A stretch of 64,000 nt of DNA from contig RPFO01001917.1 of assembly GCA_009746045.1 (NCBI GenBank), positions 27,501-91,500 on the forward strand, in the 5' to 3' direction. The position numbers and the translations under genes were made by a program. The notes below the pieces were generated by a model, which saw only the letters and a program-made list of their open reading frames with translations, was not told the DNA's origin and did no database searches. This document shows positions 51,957-64,000 of this stretch, in pieces; the stretch's first letter is position 1; every line of letters begins with the position of its first letter. Source of the DNA: Mesostigma viride (lineage: Eukaryota > Streptophyta > Mesostigmatophyceae > Mesostigmatales > Mesostigmataceae).

Positions 51957-54633
51957 TGTCTGCTTTCCTTTTGTTGGCACAGCAGTACCTCAAACAATCC
52001 GGCCATCGGCGTCACCCTCGCAAAGCGCTGTCACGATGTGCTGACGTTCTGTCATGTCCCTGCCTTATCAGTGGACGTTTTGAGCATACACGCGGTCCCG
52101 TTGGGGAGCCACGGAGCACTAGCCCGCGCCGGTTACGTCCGGGAATTGATGTCCTGGCCTGTCAAGGCGCGCGCGACACCTGCTTCCCTGAGATTCGAGT
52201 GCATGAGTCAGGGAAGTCATTACATCCAGGGACAGCATGCAGAACCAGCATATGCCCGGTCGTGCTCACTTGTGCTTGTGCCTGGATGAGACAACTAGCA
52301 CGCCCGGTTGTCACTCAGGACATCCTAGCATCTGAGGATGTTGACATGGTGACAGTACCAGAGGTTGAATACATGCATGTCGTGAGACAACGATTCCTGG
52401 ACTTTTGTGTAGTTGGATAAATCAGCTCGCCAATGAGCAAGGAGGGCTTGTATTGAATCGGCGTCTTGAATTGTACGATTATTATACAAATATAATTAAG
52501 GCGGGCTGCGCTGGTTGTCTCCTTGATAATTAAGGCGGGCTGGTATTTTATTGAGAATGTAATGTATATGCTTGCAATTTTACCTCGACTAGGTTGCCCC
52601 CAGTTGTCAAATTGTCACGAGCCCTATCTTACGGACTACCTATGAACTACCTGCGGACTGCTTGACGCAGTGTCGCCGGACTACAAGTTCTGTGACTTGC
52701 CAAACTCGGGCCTCGGTGCCGCCGCGCCGTTTTCTATACTTCTTTTGGTGCATGGCTTGCGTTGGGTTCATCGATGAGCATCGACGCGCATCGACGGTGC
52801 AATCCAACGGCGGAGAATAAGTTCGCCACAGCACAGAGCGACGCAGCGGCTGCTCTTTTCCATGTACAACGTGAGATGTAAAGTCTGCACCGCTGACCGG
52901 AAATTCCGTCCAACGTACACCGTCGTACAGTACTGCCGATCAACCGCTTCTCTGCCCTTTAACCGTCAAATGCGCAATCGATCTGGAAATGTCTCCGCGA
53001 CACTTCCGCAACTGACTTGATTTCCGTCTCCCTTGACATGTTGTCGTACAATACTACACATTCACGCCAATTAGAAAGTCGCCTCCAAAAATATATCTCG
53101 ACGAGGCATGCCTCTTATTTAATTTCAAGGTACCTCAAGGTCTCAGCCCCCGGCCTCCGACAACTCGACAAGAGGAGCCAATTTTTCCCCGACTTTGTAG
53201 CAAAACCATGGAACTTAATTAATTAACTAGTAGTACACTCGTCAAATACGCACAGTGGTCAATAGAAAGCAGGTAATCTGTTCTCCACTTTGTCAAACCA
53301 CCAACCCAAACACAACGGTACTTGGGCTGCCTTGGTTTGCCTTGCACAAAAACGAGCCTACAAGTGAATATCGGTAGAAATGGAGCCTCCTGGACCGAAC
53401 AGCTGTGAAACTACACCATGCATATAACGATACGTCTTTCCTCTCAGACAACTACCCCAGTCATTCCACGACGTTGGATCGCCATGCGTCCAGGAATAGT
53501 TGTCTCACTTCATACAATGTGGTTGCCTCGTCGCAGCCTGGAGCTTCAATGTTATCCTCTCATCCGCAAACCACCGACAATGTTATCCTTTCATCCGCAA
53601 ACCACCGATGGTCGGACACTTGGCCATGCTGGCTCACAGCAAACAAGGTATCTAATCTGGCTCGCTTTGTCTGGCATGACTGAAGTGACGCGCAACACCC
53701 CCCTGGCACACAGCGCCCAGCCAGCCCTCAGCAATGCCTGCAGCATGCCCCTACACCTCATTCACAGCACAGCTGGAATAAAGGTACACCTGTGAGAACT
53801 TCATCAGGCTGCATCACATCCTTGGCCAGCATTGAAATTTTTCGAGTCACTTGCTCCACCAGAAACCTCCAAGCACATTATTCATAACCTCGCCACCCGC
53901 AGGCACTGTCACCAGCAGTCCCTTCCCATCAAAAAGACAATCAGCAACGGCTGGACACTACTACAGCATAGTGACCATGATATCCATGAGACAGTCAGCA
54001 ACGGCTGGACATCGCGAGAACTGGCCAAGTCCTGAAATAGACCAATGTGCTGCTACCCGCCGCCAAGCCAAGCCTGCGCTTCACCCTAGCCCGCTGACCA
54101 CATTTGCCATTGTCACTCTGCACTTGGTGCAGGGTCCACTGGGCATCTACCGCCCATCCCGCGCACGTGACCTCGACCGGGTTCATCGGCAGCACCCATA
54201 AGCAAATATCGATGAGACAAACAGTGCAGGCCAGAAATATGTTCTTCTGCACCGCAAAGCCACCCGTTGTTCTCCATCTTGGGCCGTCCTCCAGCTGGGA
54301 CCCTCCTTCCCACAGGTGTCCATGCCCACATTCTTCTTCGCCAGTCATGTCGGGTTTCCAAATACCGATTCGCCAGTCATTTTAACCAATTATAACCAGT
54401 TGTCCAGAGCTCCAAGGTCAACTCTCTTTGTGGCAAACACGGGGTTTATCGGCCATCTCGCTCCATGTCATGATCGACTCCACCAGCCAACTCCCCCCTC
54501 CCCCCAAGTTCAGCCCGACACACTGCCCTCCTGATACTCCCAGACCCTCACAACGTTCCAGACCAGACCCCTAATAAAAGCAGCATCCTACTACTCCCGG
54601 ATCGCATTACAAGCCAGCCGCCCCCCGCGCCCC
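51957..54633. other. Region between convergent genes
   Basis: No exon is supported. It should hold the 3' ends of the Nudix and ArfGAP transcripts. It contains dispersed GAGACAAC motifs (about 52,288, 53,990, 54,210) and, at about 53,935-54,010, two copies of GTCAGCAACGGCTGGAC with AGTGACCATGATATCCATGA between, related to the 54-bp repeat at 886-1,218. Confidence 0.4.
54607..54611 (-). terminator. TGTAA, possible poly(A) signal of the ArfGAP gene
   Basis: TGTAA lies 23 nt downstream of the ArfGAP stop codon on the minus strand. TGTAA is the common poly(A) signal in chlorophyte algae. A pentamer by chance is easy, so this is only suggestive. Confidence 0.3.
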
Positions 54634-57600
54634 CTAATTCAGGCTGAGATTGCCCAAGTCCGAGAACATCTGCTTGCTGGCTGCCTTGGCTGCCATGCTT
54701 GGGCTCTCCTGCTTGTGCCCGTGGCTATGCCCGTGCCCGTGCCCGTGCCCGTGCCCAGTCCCCGTTGGGGCCAGCGAGCTGAACGTGTTGTCGAGGCTCC
54801 ACGTGGGTGCCAGCATACCCGAACCACCCACGGGGGCGGCTCCACCAGGCATCATGCCAAAGGCACCGGCGCCGTGGCCCTGCTGGAATCCGTTGTGGTG
54901 TCCAGGCCTGCGGGAGCAATGGGGAGGCAGAACAGGAAGCCGAGAGCATGGGTGGGTAATTTGTGAGTAGGAGCGCGCCAGATGATTGCTTGCTACGGCT
55001 TCGATCATATCATCGTTGGCTTGATACTCTTGTGCTAAACCTGGCAAGTAGGAACCGCAAGCCACCGCGACTCACAAACTCTGCATCCATGAAACAACAT
55101 GGACACAGAGGCCAGGCCTCTATATAACATCATAATTTGAACATCAAATCCCTGTGAAAGTGCGCAGTCTGCTTGCTGCTAGCAGTTCTGGTCACTGTCA
55201 TCCCCTAGACTCTACGATTTCCCCGCTCATTTCCTGATGATTACACCAATGTCCCTTCTCAACTCCTGATGAACAATTTTCTTTCCTGATGATTATATGG
55301 TCCCGACCCCATGGTTCAGGGAAGGTGGCTTGATGAGGCAATGTACATCTCCAGAACCGAGCAAATGCCTCATCAACAAGCAGCGCCACCCACCCGGCTG
55401 GGTGCCCGTGCATGGCGGGCGCGCCCGGGTGATGCGGCGGGTGCGCGGGGTGGGCGTGGCCGGCGGCGGGGCCTCCCTTGTGAAGCCCCTGGGAGGGGGC
55501 GCCCAGGCCAACCTGACGTAGCCAGAGATAGGCAGAGAAAGGCAGAGATGGGCAGAACGAGGCAGAACGAGGCAGAACGACGCAGAACGACGCAGAACGA
55601 GGCAGAACGAGGCAGAACGAGGCAGAACGAGGCAGAACGAGGCAGAACGAGGCAGAACGAGGCAGAACGAGGCAGAACGAGGCAGAACGAGGCAGAACGA
55701 GGCAGAACGAGGCAGAACGAGCCAAAGATAGATAGCGACGTTACACGAAATGCAGCGGGGTGTTGAAGGAACCATGTAAGGATACAGGTTGCAAGAGGCA
55801 GGCAGAATATACTTGAACAACGCGGAATTTCCTTTGGGAACGAATGCCGGTGAAAGGAATACCAGCCTGAACCAGGCTCGCAAACATGCACAGGACACGA
55901 CAGGTATTCTACCTGTGGCAGCTTGCTTGCTTTCATCAAATCATCTGAGGAAGTCTGGCTTGAAAGAAGGAGCAGAAATGCAGAACAGAAAGCGATGCAC
56001 CAACCGAAAGAGGGAGGACCTGGTGGCAACGGATAAGGTCCTGCGAGGGCTGGGCAATTCAGAACACCAGTGCACTGCCTCCGGAAAACTTGAGACACGG
56101 ACGGTCCACTGCACATCAGCTACAGTGCCTGCGGGTGTAACTACGCCGGCTACAGCCTACTAAGGCGGTTGGATTAGGAAAGTGTTGGGGCCTAGGGGCA
56201 TAACTATACCTCATATACATCACTCAAAAGGCTAACAAGAGTGAAGGATAGCAAGCCACAGGGGATAGAGTTACACACATTGAGAACGGAGAACACACCG
56301 CGCGGTGCTCACTGAACAGCCGCGGTCAAATTAGCAACCGACCACCCCGCACGCCAACTTCGCGGCACAACCACCCATCCATCCCCATCGCACATCACGC
56401 CCCCCGTTCCCCGAGCGGCACGCCACGTACATGGACCGCGGGCGCCAGCGCGTGCTGGTGCGCCGACAACTGCTGGTGCCCAAAGTTGAGCCCCCCCGCG
56501 CTACTACCGGTATGCACCTGGTGGGCCGCGTGCGGCGGGAAACCGTGACCGCCGGGGCCCGGGTGGGGCATCCCGTAGCCGCCGGGCGCAGGGGCATGAG
56601 CGCCGGGCGCCATCCACATCTGCGGCTGCTGCGGCGGCATGAAGCCGGCCTGAGGGTTGTAGGGCGCGCCAGGTGGGGGCATTTGACCTGGGGGCATGTA
56701 CATGCCGGGCGCGCCGTACGCGCCGGGTGCGCCCATGGGTGGCATCCCGGGGGCCATCCCTGGGGCCATCCCTGGGGCCATGCCCATCCCTGGCATCGGC
56801 GCCGGCTGCGTGAGGGTGGGGGGGCGCCGTGGCAGATGGGAGACAGGAGTCAACGCGTCGTGACGATACGGATTGATGGGCATGGCGCATGGGTGGGGGA
56901 AATGAGTCAGCACCAGGCAGCGCGACAATCGGTGGTTGGTTGGTAGTGTGTCACAAATGTACTTCGTGATAGGGGCATAGACCCAGCCAATCAACAGCAA
57001 AATTTGAGCGCGTGCCTGGATACCATCAAAAGACAACTGCTCTTCATTGATAACTCATCTACTTTTGTGTGGGAATAAACATTAAAAAGATAACTGCACT
57101 TCATTGATAATGGACCTCCTGTGTGGGTACAATCAATACCATCACATTGTCCGCCTTTCGTGACAAAGGCATCGCCACATCAGAAGGCAGCAATGCACAG
57201 GCTTTCGATTGCACGCCACATCTGAGCAGCGAATACACCCATCCTTCTCTACTTGATCAGGCTGTGTTGCTTCCCATCCAATGATGCACGCACATGACAT
57301 GTGCATCATAACCACTCCTCGCCGTATCAAAAAGGCCCAGGTTGCCCTTCTTGTCACTGCGCCCACCCTAACGTTTCAAACAAATCCAAGCTTTGCTAAC
57401 CTTATCAAACCCACCTCACATGCCCTCACATGCCCCAACAGGTATGGAGAGATTCTTCTTGTGCACTCACCCCCCTACACCCAGTCTCCCAACCAGAACT
57501 ATTCCTGAAGGCCTCAAATATATAGAAAAGCGGCCGAAACGGTGCCTGCTAACCTTGTCAAACAGGTCCAGGATGTTCTTCTTGTCCACCTTCTTCTCCG

Positions 57601-60600
57601 TGACTGCGGGCGCAGCCGTGAACTCGTCCGTGATGCCCATGAGGTCGCCGCCAAAAGGGTCCTTGGCACCGGCCGCGGGGGCGGGCGCTGGCTTGGGGGC
57701 CCCAGCCGGGTGGTGCCCACTCTGGAAATCCTCCCACTCATCACCGGTATCCTTGGCGGGCGCGCCCCACGCGCCGTTAGACTGGGGGTGGGGCAGAAAA
57801 AAGGGGGGGGGGGGGGGGGGGCAGAAAATAATCAGGGGGCGGGGCAGAAGATAATTAGGGGTTGGGGAATGTGAGGATGGCCTTGCGATGAGGGAGGACG
57901 CAAACTTGCAAACCAGCAGAAATGAGTGCGCCAAAAAGCAGCCAGTAATCTGACTGGCAAAAACAGCCAGCAGGAGCCGAGGAACCCCACTCACCGCCGC
58001 AGATGGCGCGGGCGCGGGTGCTGGTGCGTCCAGCCCAAACAGGTCAATCACAGGGTCCGCCTTCTTGGGAGCCGGGGCAGGCGCAGGCGCTGCCACCGCT
58101 GCCGGGGGTGGTGGCGCCCCCGGCGAGCTGAAAAAGTCCACCGCGGGGGCCGGCGCAGGGGCAGGTGCCGCGGGGGCGGGCGACGGGGTCGCGAGCTTGC
58201 TGGTCCCTGCGGCCGCAATCGCACGGGCGACAGGCCCTGGGGCAAAGTTCCCCCCCTGGCTGCTCCCAGCCCCGTGGCTGCTGTTATCCTGGCTGCTGTA
58301 CCCGCTCACGGCCTGGCCATCCTCGTCGGTCTCGCCCGGCTGGAGCGGTCGGGGCGGGGGCCCGGGCCGTGCGAACCGCTTGAACTCGTATCTGTGTTGG
58401 GGGTGATGAGGCACAGCAGGAAAAGGGTCTGTTATAATTGAATGCACAGGGCAAGGGGGAAAGGTGGTGATGAGAAAGATGAGTGGGGCTAAGCACTCAT
58501 TCCCACTTCCCAGCAAGCTACTGCCAGCAAGTTACTCGAGTAGCTCCTTATCAAAACCTCATTGTCGTCAGAAAGCAACAAACGTGAAAACGCTAGCTTC
58601 CCGAATCTGAGATTCTGCGGAACACAGAAAGTAAGAAACCTCATGCTGCTTGGAGTTCTCTCTATGCCGTCAAGTAGACATAAAAGTTCTGGCCTTCCTG
58701 GCCTGACTAGAAGGTTGCCTTGCGAAGCAGTAGGACCCATCCTTGTAGGCTTTCAAGTCTGTCGTTAATAACCCTCCGCCTCTAATCTGGTTGTTCGGGT
58801 CCCTCCTTCCCCTCCTCCATATTCAGTCCTACACTCACATTACCAGGTCTCCTTGCAGTCGGCCTGCAACCCGCTCGACACCCCGCACACCCTACGCCCG
58901 AGCAGGCTGAGCTGCTCACAAAGGAGTCTCCCTCGTGAAGTACATGGTCCGCCCACCCTCACGACACAGCGCCCACCCACCGTCATGAAACAAGAATTAA
59001 ATTAATTAAAATCACGTGACTGCGTCACATGGGTGCCAACATACAGTAACCTTCAAACCCCCATGCACAACGACCCTCGTGACACACAGCGCCCACCCAC
59101 CCTCATGAACCATCGCCCCCACCCACGGCCATGAACCATCGCCACCCACCCACCCTCTTGAACCATCGCACCCACCCTCTTGAACCATCGCGCCCACCCA
59201 CCCTCGTGAACCATCGCCACCCACCGTTGCGTCGGATAGCAATGAGACAACGCACGCAGGCCAGGTATAGCCCACTATTTGATGCCCCGGTATAACTCGA
59301 TATTCTCTTTTTCTATTACCCCACTCACTTGTCGCGGAGGAACTTACTATTTGATGCCCCGGTATAACTCGATATTCTCTTTTTCTATTACCCCACTCAC
59401 TTGTCGCGGAGGAACTTACTATTTGATGCCCCGGTATAACTCGATATTCTCTTTTTCTATTACCCCACTCACTTGTCGCGGAGGAACTTACTATTTGATA
59501 CCCCGGTATAACTCGATATTCTCTTTTTCTATTACCCCACTCACTTGTCGCGGAGGAACTTACTATTTGATGCCCCGGTATAACTCGATATTCTCTTTTT
59601 CTATTACCCCACTCACTTGTCGCGGAGGAACTTACTATTTGATGCCCCGGTATAACTCGATATTCTCTTTTTCTATTACCCCACTCACTTGTCGCGGAGG
59701 AACTTACTATTTGATGCCCCGGTATAACTCGATATTCTCTTTTTCTATTACCCCACTCACTTGTCGCGGAGGAACTTACTATTTGATGCCCCGGTATAAC
59801 TCGATATTCTCTTTTTCTATTACCCCACTCACTTGTCGCGGAGGAACTTACTATTTGATGCCCCGGTATAACTCGATATTCTCTTTTTCTATTACCCCAC
59901 TCACTTGTCGCGGAGGAACTTACTATTTGATGCCCCGGTATAACTCGATATTCTCTTTTTCTATTACCCCACTCACTTGTCGCGGAGGAACTTACTATTT
60001 GATGCCCCGGTATAACTCGATATTCTCTTTTTCTATTACCCCACTCACTTGTCGCGGAGGAACTTACTATTTGATGCCCCGGTATAACTCGATATTCTCT
60101 TTTTCTATTACCCCACTCACTTGTCGCGGAGGAACTTACTATTTGATGCCCCGGTATAACTCGATATTCTCTTTTTCTATTACCCCACTCACTTGTCGCG
60201 GAGGAACTTACTATTTGATGCCCCGGTATAACTCGATATTCTCTTTTTCTATTACCCCACTCACTTGTCGCGGAGGAACTTACTATTTGATGCCCCGGTA
60301 TAACTCGATATTCTCTTTTTCTATTACCCCACTCACTTGTCGCGGAGGAACTTACTATTTGATACCCCGGTATAACTCGATATTCTCTTTTTCTATTACC
60401 CCACTCACTTGTCGCGGAGGAACTTACTATTTGATGCCCCGGTATAACTCGATATTCTCTTTTTCTATTACCCCACTCACTTGTCGCGGAGGAACTTACT
60501 ATTTGATGCCCCGGTATAACTCGATATTCTCTTTTTCTATTACCCCACTCACTTGTCGCGGAGGAACTTACTATTTGATACCCCGGTATAACTCGATATT

Positions 60601-63600
60601 CTCTTTTTCTATTACCCCACTCACTTGTCGCGGAGGAACTTACTATTTGATGCCCCGGTATAACTCGATATTCTCTTTTTCTATTACCCCACTCACTTGT
60701 CGCGGAGGAACTTACTATTTGATGCCCCGGTATAACTCGATATTCTCTTTTTCTATTACCCCACTCACTTGTCGCGGAGGAACTTACTATTTGATGCCCC
60801 GGTATAACTCGATATTCTCTTTTTCTATTACCCCACTCACTTGTCGCGGAGGAACTTACTATTTGATACCCCGGTATAACTCGATATTCTCTTTTTCTAT
60901 TACCCCACTCACTTGTCGCGGAGGAACTTACTATTTGATGCCCCGGTATAACTCGATATTCTCTTTTTCTATTACCCCACTCACTTGTCGCGGAGGAACT
61001 TACTATTTGATGCCCCGGTATAACTCGATATTCTCTTTTTCTATTACCCCACTCACTTGTCCCGGAGGAACTTACTATTTGATGCCCCGGTATAACTCGA
61101 TATTCTCTTTTTCTATTACCCCACTCACTTGTCGCGGAGGAACTTTTCGAGCGCCTGCGAGGAGTCCTTCTCTGTCGGCCGCCGCATGTGGCTCGGCATG
61201 TTGCCCTCCCAGTACGCGTTGGCGCGCCGGTTGCCCATACCTGCGGCAGCATGGCAAGGACAAAGAGGGGAGTTCACGCAGGGAGGGAGGAAAGGTAGGT
61301 GAGAACACAACAATATAGATCAGTTGCCCACGCATGCGGCGGTACGGCAACAAAGACGGGAAAGGGGAGGTAAATCAGTGAGCATAGATACAGACCAATT
61401 GCCCATGACATCGGTGGTGCTGAAATAACGCAGCAAATGCAACGCAGGGAGTGCAGCATCCATTAAAGAGCATAGATTCAACGATGACACATAGAAAATG
61501 ACAAATAGAAAACACAGGACAAAAAGCAATTTACAAGCATCAACACGACCGTTACATGGGCAGCACACAAGGTTTGAAAGCCCGCGACGGGTAACCAGCA
61601 TAGTTGGCATGCCATCAGGCGCAACATTCAGTGCTGTTGTACAAACTTACTCGTAATGGCTTGAGCTGCTGCTTTTTATATCTTGAGCTACTGAAGATAC
61701 AAAAGAAAAGATGAACCAGAGCACTTAAGAAGTAACAAACAGCACTGAGTGGCAGTGAGTGCGCAACCCCAGCCCTTGACCCCTGAATAGGCCAACACCA
61801 CGGCACAGCTGCGCCCGCAACAGGGCGTTCCTGGTGGTGGGACTGGTGGCAACCAACGCACCCAGTTAGAGTATGCAACCAGTACATCCTCAGGAGCCTG
61901 TAGCGTGGCACCTACACGGTACAGTGTGACGCTGCAGAAACATGCTCTGGTTCCAACACCTGAACCATGCTCTGGTGCCAACACCTGAACCATGCTCTGG
62001 TTCCAACACCTGAACCATGCTCTGGTGCCAACACCTGCACCAAGCTCTGGTGCCAATGGTGTCTACGAGCCTAAAAGCGCATCCCCACCTTGGATGAACG
62101 CGATCTGGTCGGGTAGCCACGTATCCAGTGAGGCGGAGCGGACCTGCTCGCCCGAATCAAGCGCGCGCAGCGGGGATGAGGGAGCAGGGAGGGATGCCCA
62201 CACGTGTCAGCAATAATGATTATAAGAATTATGATAATAACAAAATAGGGATGATAAGAGAAATAACAACTTAGCAGGCAACACGCAAAGAAGAGACAGG
62301 GAAAGCGGGAAGGCAAGGCACAAGGCAAGGCTAGGCACAAGGCACAGCTAGGCACAAGGCAAGGCTAGGCACAAGGCACAGCTAGGCACAAGGAAAGGCT
62401 AGGGACGGAAGGCAAGGCACAAGGCAAGGCTAGGCACAAGGCAAGGCTAGGCACAAGGCAAGGCTAGGCACAAGGCAAGGCTAGGCACAAGGCAAGGGTA
62501 GGCACAACGCAAGGCTAGGCACAACGCAAGGCTAGGGACAAGGCAAGGCTAGGCACAAGGCACGGCTAGGCACCAGGCAAGGCTAGGCACAAGGCAAGGC
62601 TAGGGACAAGGCACAGCTAGGCGCAAGGCACGGCTAGCACAAGGCAAGGCTAGGCACAAGGCAAGGCTAGGCACAACGCAAGGCTAGGCACAAGGCAAGG
62701 CTAGGCACCAGGCAAGGCTAGGCACAAGGCACCGCTAGTCACAAGGCAAGGCTAGGCACAAGGCACGGCTAGGCACAAGGCACGGCTGGGCACAAGGCAT
62801 GGCTAGGCACAAGGCAAGGCTAGGGACAAGGCAAGGCTAGGGACAACGCAAGGCTAGGCACAACGCACGGCTAGGCACAAGGCACGGCTAGGCACAACGC
62901 AAGGCAAGGAACAAGGCAAGGCTAGGCACAACGCAAGGCTAGGGACAAGGCAAGGCAAGGCAAGGCTAGGCCCAAGGCAAGACTAGGCACAAGGCAAGGC
63001 AAGGCACAAGGCAAGGCTAGGCACAAGGCAAGGCTAGTCACAAGGCAAGACTAGGCACAAGGCAAGGCTAGGCACAAGGCACAGCTAGGCACAAGGCAAG
63101 GCTAGGCACAAGGCACAGCTAGGCACAAGGAAAGGCTAGGGACGGAAGGCAAGGCACAAGGCAAGGCTAGGCACAAGGCAAGGCTAGGCACAAGGCAAGG
63201 CTAGGCACAACGCAAGGCTAGGCACAACGCAAGGCTAGGCACAACGCAAGGCTAGGGACAAGGCAAGGCTAGGGACAAGGCACGGCTAGCACAAGGCAAG
63301 GCTAGGCACAAGGCAAGGCTAGGCACAAGGCACGGCTAGGCACAAGGCACGGCTGGGCACAAGGCAAGGCTAGGCACAAGGCAAGGCTAGGCACAAGGCA
63401 AGGCTAGGGACAAGGCAAGGCTAGGCACCAGGCAAGGCTAGGCACAAGGCACCGCTAGTCACAAGGCAAGGCTAGGCACAAGGCTCTAGCTAAGCAAAAC
63501 AGTTAGGCCAGGCACAGGGCTAGCCTTCAGGATGGCCGTGGGCGGCGCACCTTGGATATGTGCACACCCAGGTTCCGGTGCATTCCCGAGCACTTCATGC

Positions 63601-63641
63601 AGACAAAGATGCCCAGGTTCACGCTCGCCCACCGCGGGCCC
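54634..63641 (-). CDS. ArfGAP domain protein, AGD5/SMAP-like (5' end outside window)
   Basis: Exons 5' to 3': 63641-63551, 62143-62089, 61240-61129, 58391-57995, 57781-57554, 56805-56431, 55512-55394, 54907-54634 (TAG). All are GT-AG and phases agree; 1,651 coding nt are seen. The ArfGAP zinc finger lacks its first two Cys, which must lie in an exon beyond the window. Present are [20 protein letters not shown] with the catalytic Arg, [20 protein letters not shown], then [27 protein letters not shown]. The tail has clathrin/adaptor-type motifs (IDLFGLD, WEDFQ, KDPFGG, ILDLFDK), then Pro/Gly/Met-rich and His-rich ([14 protein letters not shown]) segments. Family members stimulate GTP hydrolysis on Arf GTPases during vesicle coat cycles at the trans-Golgi or endosome. 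Confident as ArfGAP; the subfamily is inferred from motif order. Confidence 0.92.
55540..55722. repeat. 10-bp intronic tandem repeat
   Basis: About 17 units of GGCAGAACGA with occasional CGCAGAACGA, in the ArfGAP intron before exon 55512-55394. Minus-strand frames reading [10 protein letters not shown] repeats are artefacts. It ends 28 bp from the acceptor and supplies a pyrimidine-rich minus strand. Confidence 0.95.
59281..61128 (-). repeat. 72-bp satellite, 26 copies including the true exon edge, in ArfGAP gene
   Basis: Units start GATGCCCCGGTATAACTCGA, run on through TATTCTCTTTTTCTATTACC and end CCACTCACTTGTCGCGGAGG plus AACTTACTATTT. On the minus strand each contains AAGTTCCTCCGCGACAA|GTGAGTGG, identical to the 3' end and donor of exon 61240-61129. 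The last unit (from 61,081) runs into that exon. So 25 copies of a complete 5' splice site with 17 exon bases follow the real one. Units are almost identical; a GATA/GATG variant marks units 4, 16, 19 and 23, and one unit has TCCCGG. The 679- and 746-codon open frames over the array are artefacts. Confidence 0.97.
61940..62060. repeat. 24-bp tandem repeat, about 5 copies
   Basis: CATGCTCTGGTGCCAACACC plus TGAA, alternating with CTGGTTCC variants, in the ArfGAP intron behind exon 62143-62089. Confidence 0.9.
62275..63480. repeat. About 1.2-kb array of 16-17-bp AGGCAAGGCTAGGCACA units
   Basis: Roughly 70 units with many variants (CACGGCTAGG, AACGCAAGGC, GGGACAAGGC) and larger-scale duplications; for example the block near 62,330-62,470 recurs near 63,060-63,200. 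It lies in the ArfGAP intron behind exon 63641-63551 and grades into sequence just behind that exon's donor (GGCTAGCCCTGTGCCTGGCC on the minus strand, about 63,506-63,525). Confidence 0.95.
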
Positions 63642-64000
63642 CTGCAGGGCAAAAATGGGATCAGAGGTATTCAAACAAACCAACGGTAAACAAATGATGA
63701 GGGCACATTCGTGCTGGAAACAAAAATTTTCAACCACAATGAAAAAGATGGCAGCATGGCATTGTATAGCATGGCATTGCAAGGGGCTATGCTCCACCCG
63801 GTTGATCCCACTATGGAAACCGCTTGGCATTACGGAAAAGCTACGGGCTAGTTACCAGCTAATTACGTTGGAATCAGAACCATGGATCAGCAACAGGGAT
63901 GTTGATACAACAAAATCAGGCAGGCCACTTCAAAGAACTGATGTGTTCATGCGTTTGCAGCGGCCAGAAAGAGACACAGCAAGATGTATGAGGACAAATG
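63642..64000. other. ArfGAP intron, partial
   Basis: Sequence upstream of the first visible ArfGAP exon. No exon encoding the missing first CxxC pair is present, so that exon is outside the window. Confidence 0.5.

Noticed and set aside
55198-56116. Minus-strand frames of 175-247 codons with [10 protein letters not shown] repeats
   Set aside because: Generated by the 10-bp array; only 55512-55394 has splice sites and phase consistent with the ArfGAP gene.
59281-61140. CRISPR-like regular array
   Set aside because: Repeats are contiguous without unique spacers, in a eukaryotic intron. The same holds for the 27-, 29-, 32- and 50-bp arrays.
59012-61318. Frames of 746 (minus) and 679 (plus) codons with 24-residue repeats
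   Set aside because: Artefact of the 72-bp satellite in the ArfGAP intron; the true exon is only 61240-61129.

Overview
This is a stretch of a nuclear genome from a eukaryote, most likely a photosynthetic one of the green lineage. Evidence: spliceosomal genes made of many short GT-AG exons; a Nudix hydrolase with a zinc ribbon and a transit-peptide-like N-terminus that resembles plant/algal NUDT23; a plant-type ArfGAP; a GT29 sialyltransferase-like enzyme; and a PTPDC1-like phosphatase, a family usually tied to cilia and centrosomes. A flagellate green alga fits best, but species and class cannot be read from the sequence. Only about 7 kb of the 64 kb is coding. Most of the rest is tandem repeats and mobile-element debris.

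Layout. 1-11.4 kb: no host gene recognised. It holds a 54-bp tandem repeat, a mariner-like MITE, several decayed non-LTR retrotransposon fragments on the minus strand, a tandemly duplicated tRNA-like (SINE-like) unit and a possible retroelement C-terminus. 11.6-31.1 kb (minus): a GT29 sialyltransferase-like gene of about 17 short exons in about 19.5 kb, with introns filled by satellites. 31.1-34.5 kb: intergenic, between divergent genes. 34.5-43.8 kb (plus): a PTPDC1-like dual-specificity phosphatase, 8 recognised exons, 5' end not found. 44.4-46.1 kb: a piggyBac-like element with TTAA target sites. 47.8-51.9 kb (plus): a four-exon, 280-residue Nudix hydrolase. 54.6-63.6 kb (minus, 5' end outside the window): an AGD5/SMAP-like ArfGAP, 8 exons seen. 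The four genes are not an obvious pathway.

The most unusual signal runs through all four genes. Introns carry copies of the edges of their own neighbouring exons. Copies of an exon's 3' end plus its 5' splice site lie in the following intron. Copies of a 3' splice site plus the next exon's start lie in the preceding intron. I could align such copies by eye for about 23 of 37 exons. Some have grown into satellites: 26 x 72 bp in the ArfGAP gene, about 49 x 27 bp in the GT29 gene. In at least two places the copies form new in-phase 27-nt mini-exon candidates with their own AG and GT. After two terminal exons even the stop-codon region is copied. The pattern suggests repeated tandem duplication across splice junctions as a source of intron growth, decoy splice sites and perhaps new exons. 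All exon models come from reading by eye and have no transcript support here.
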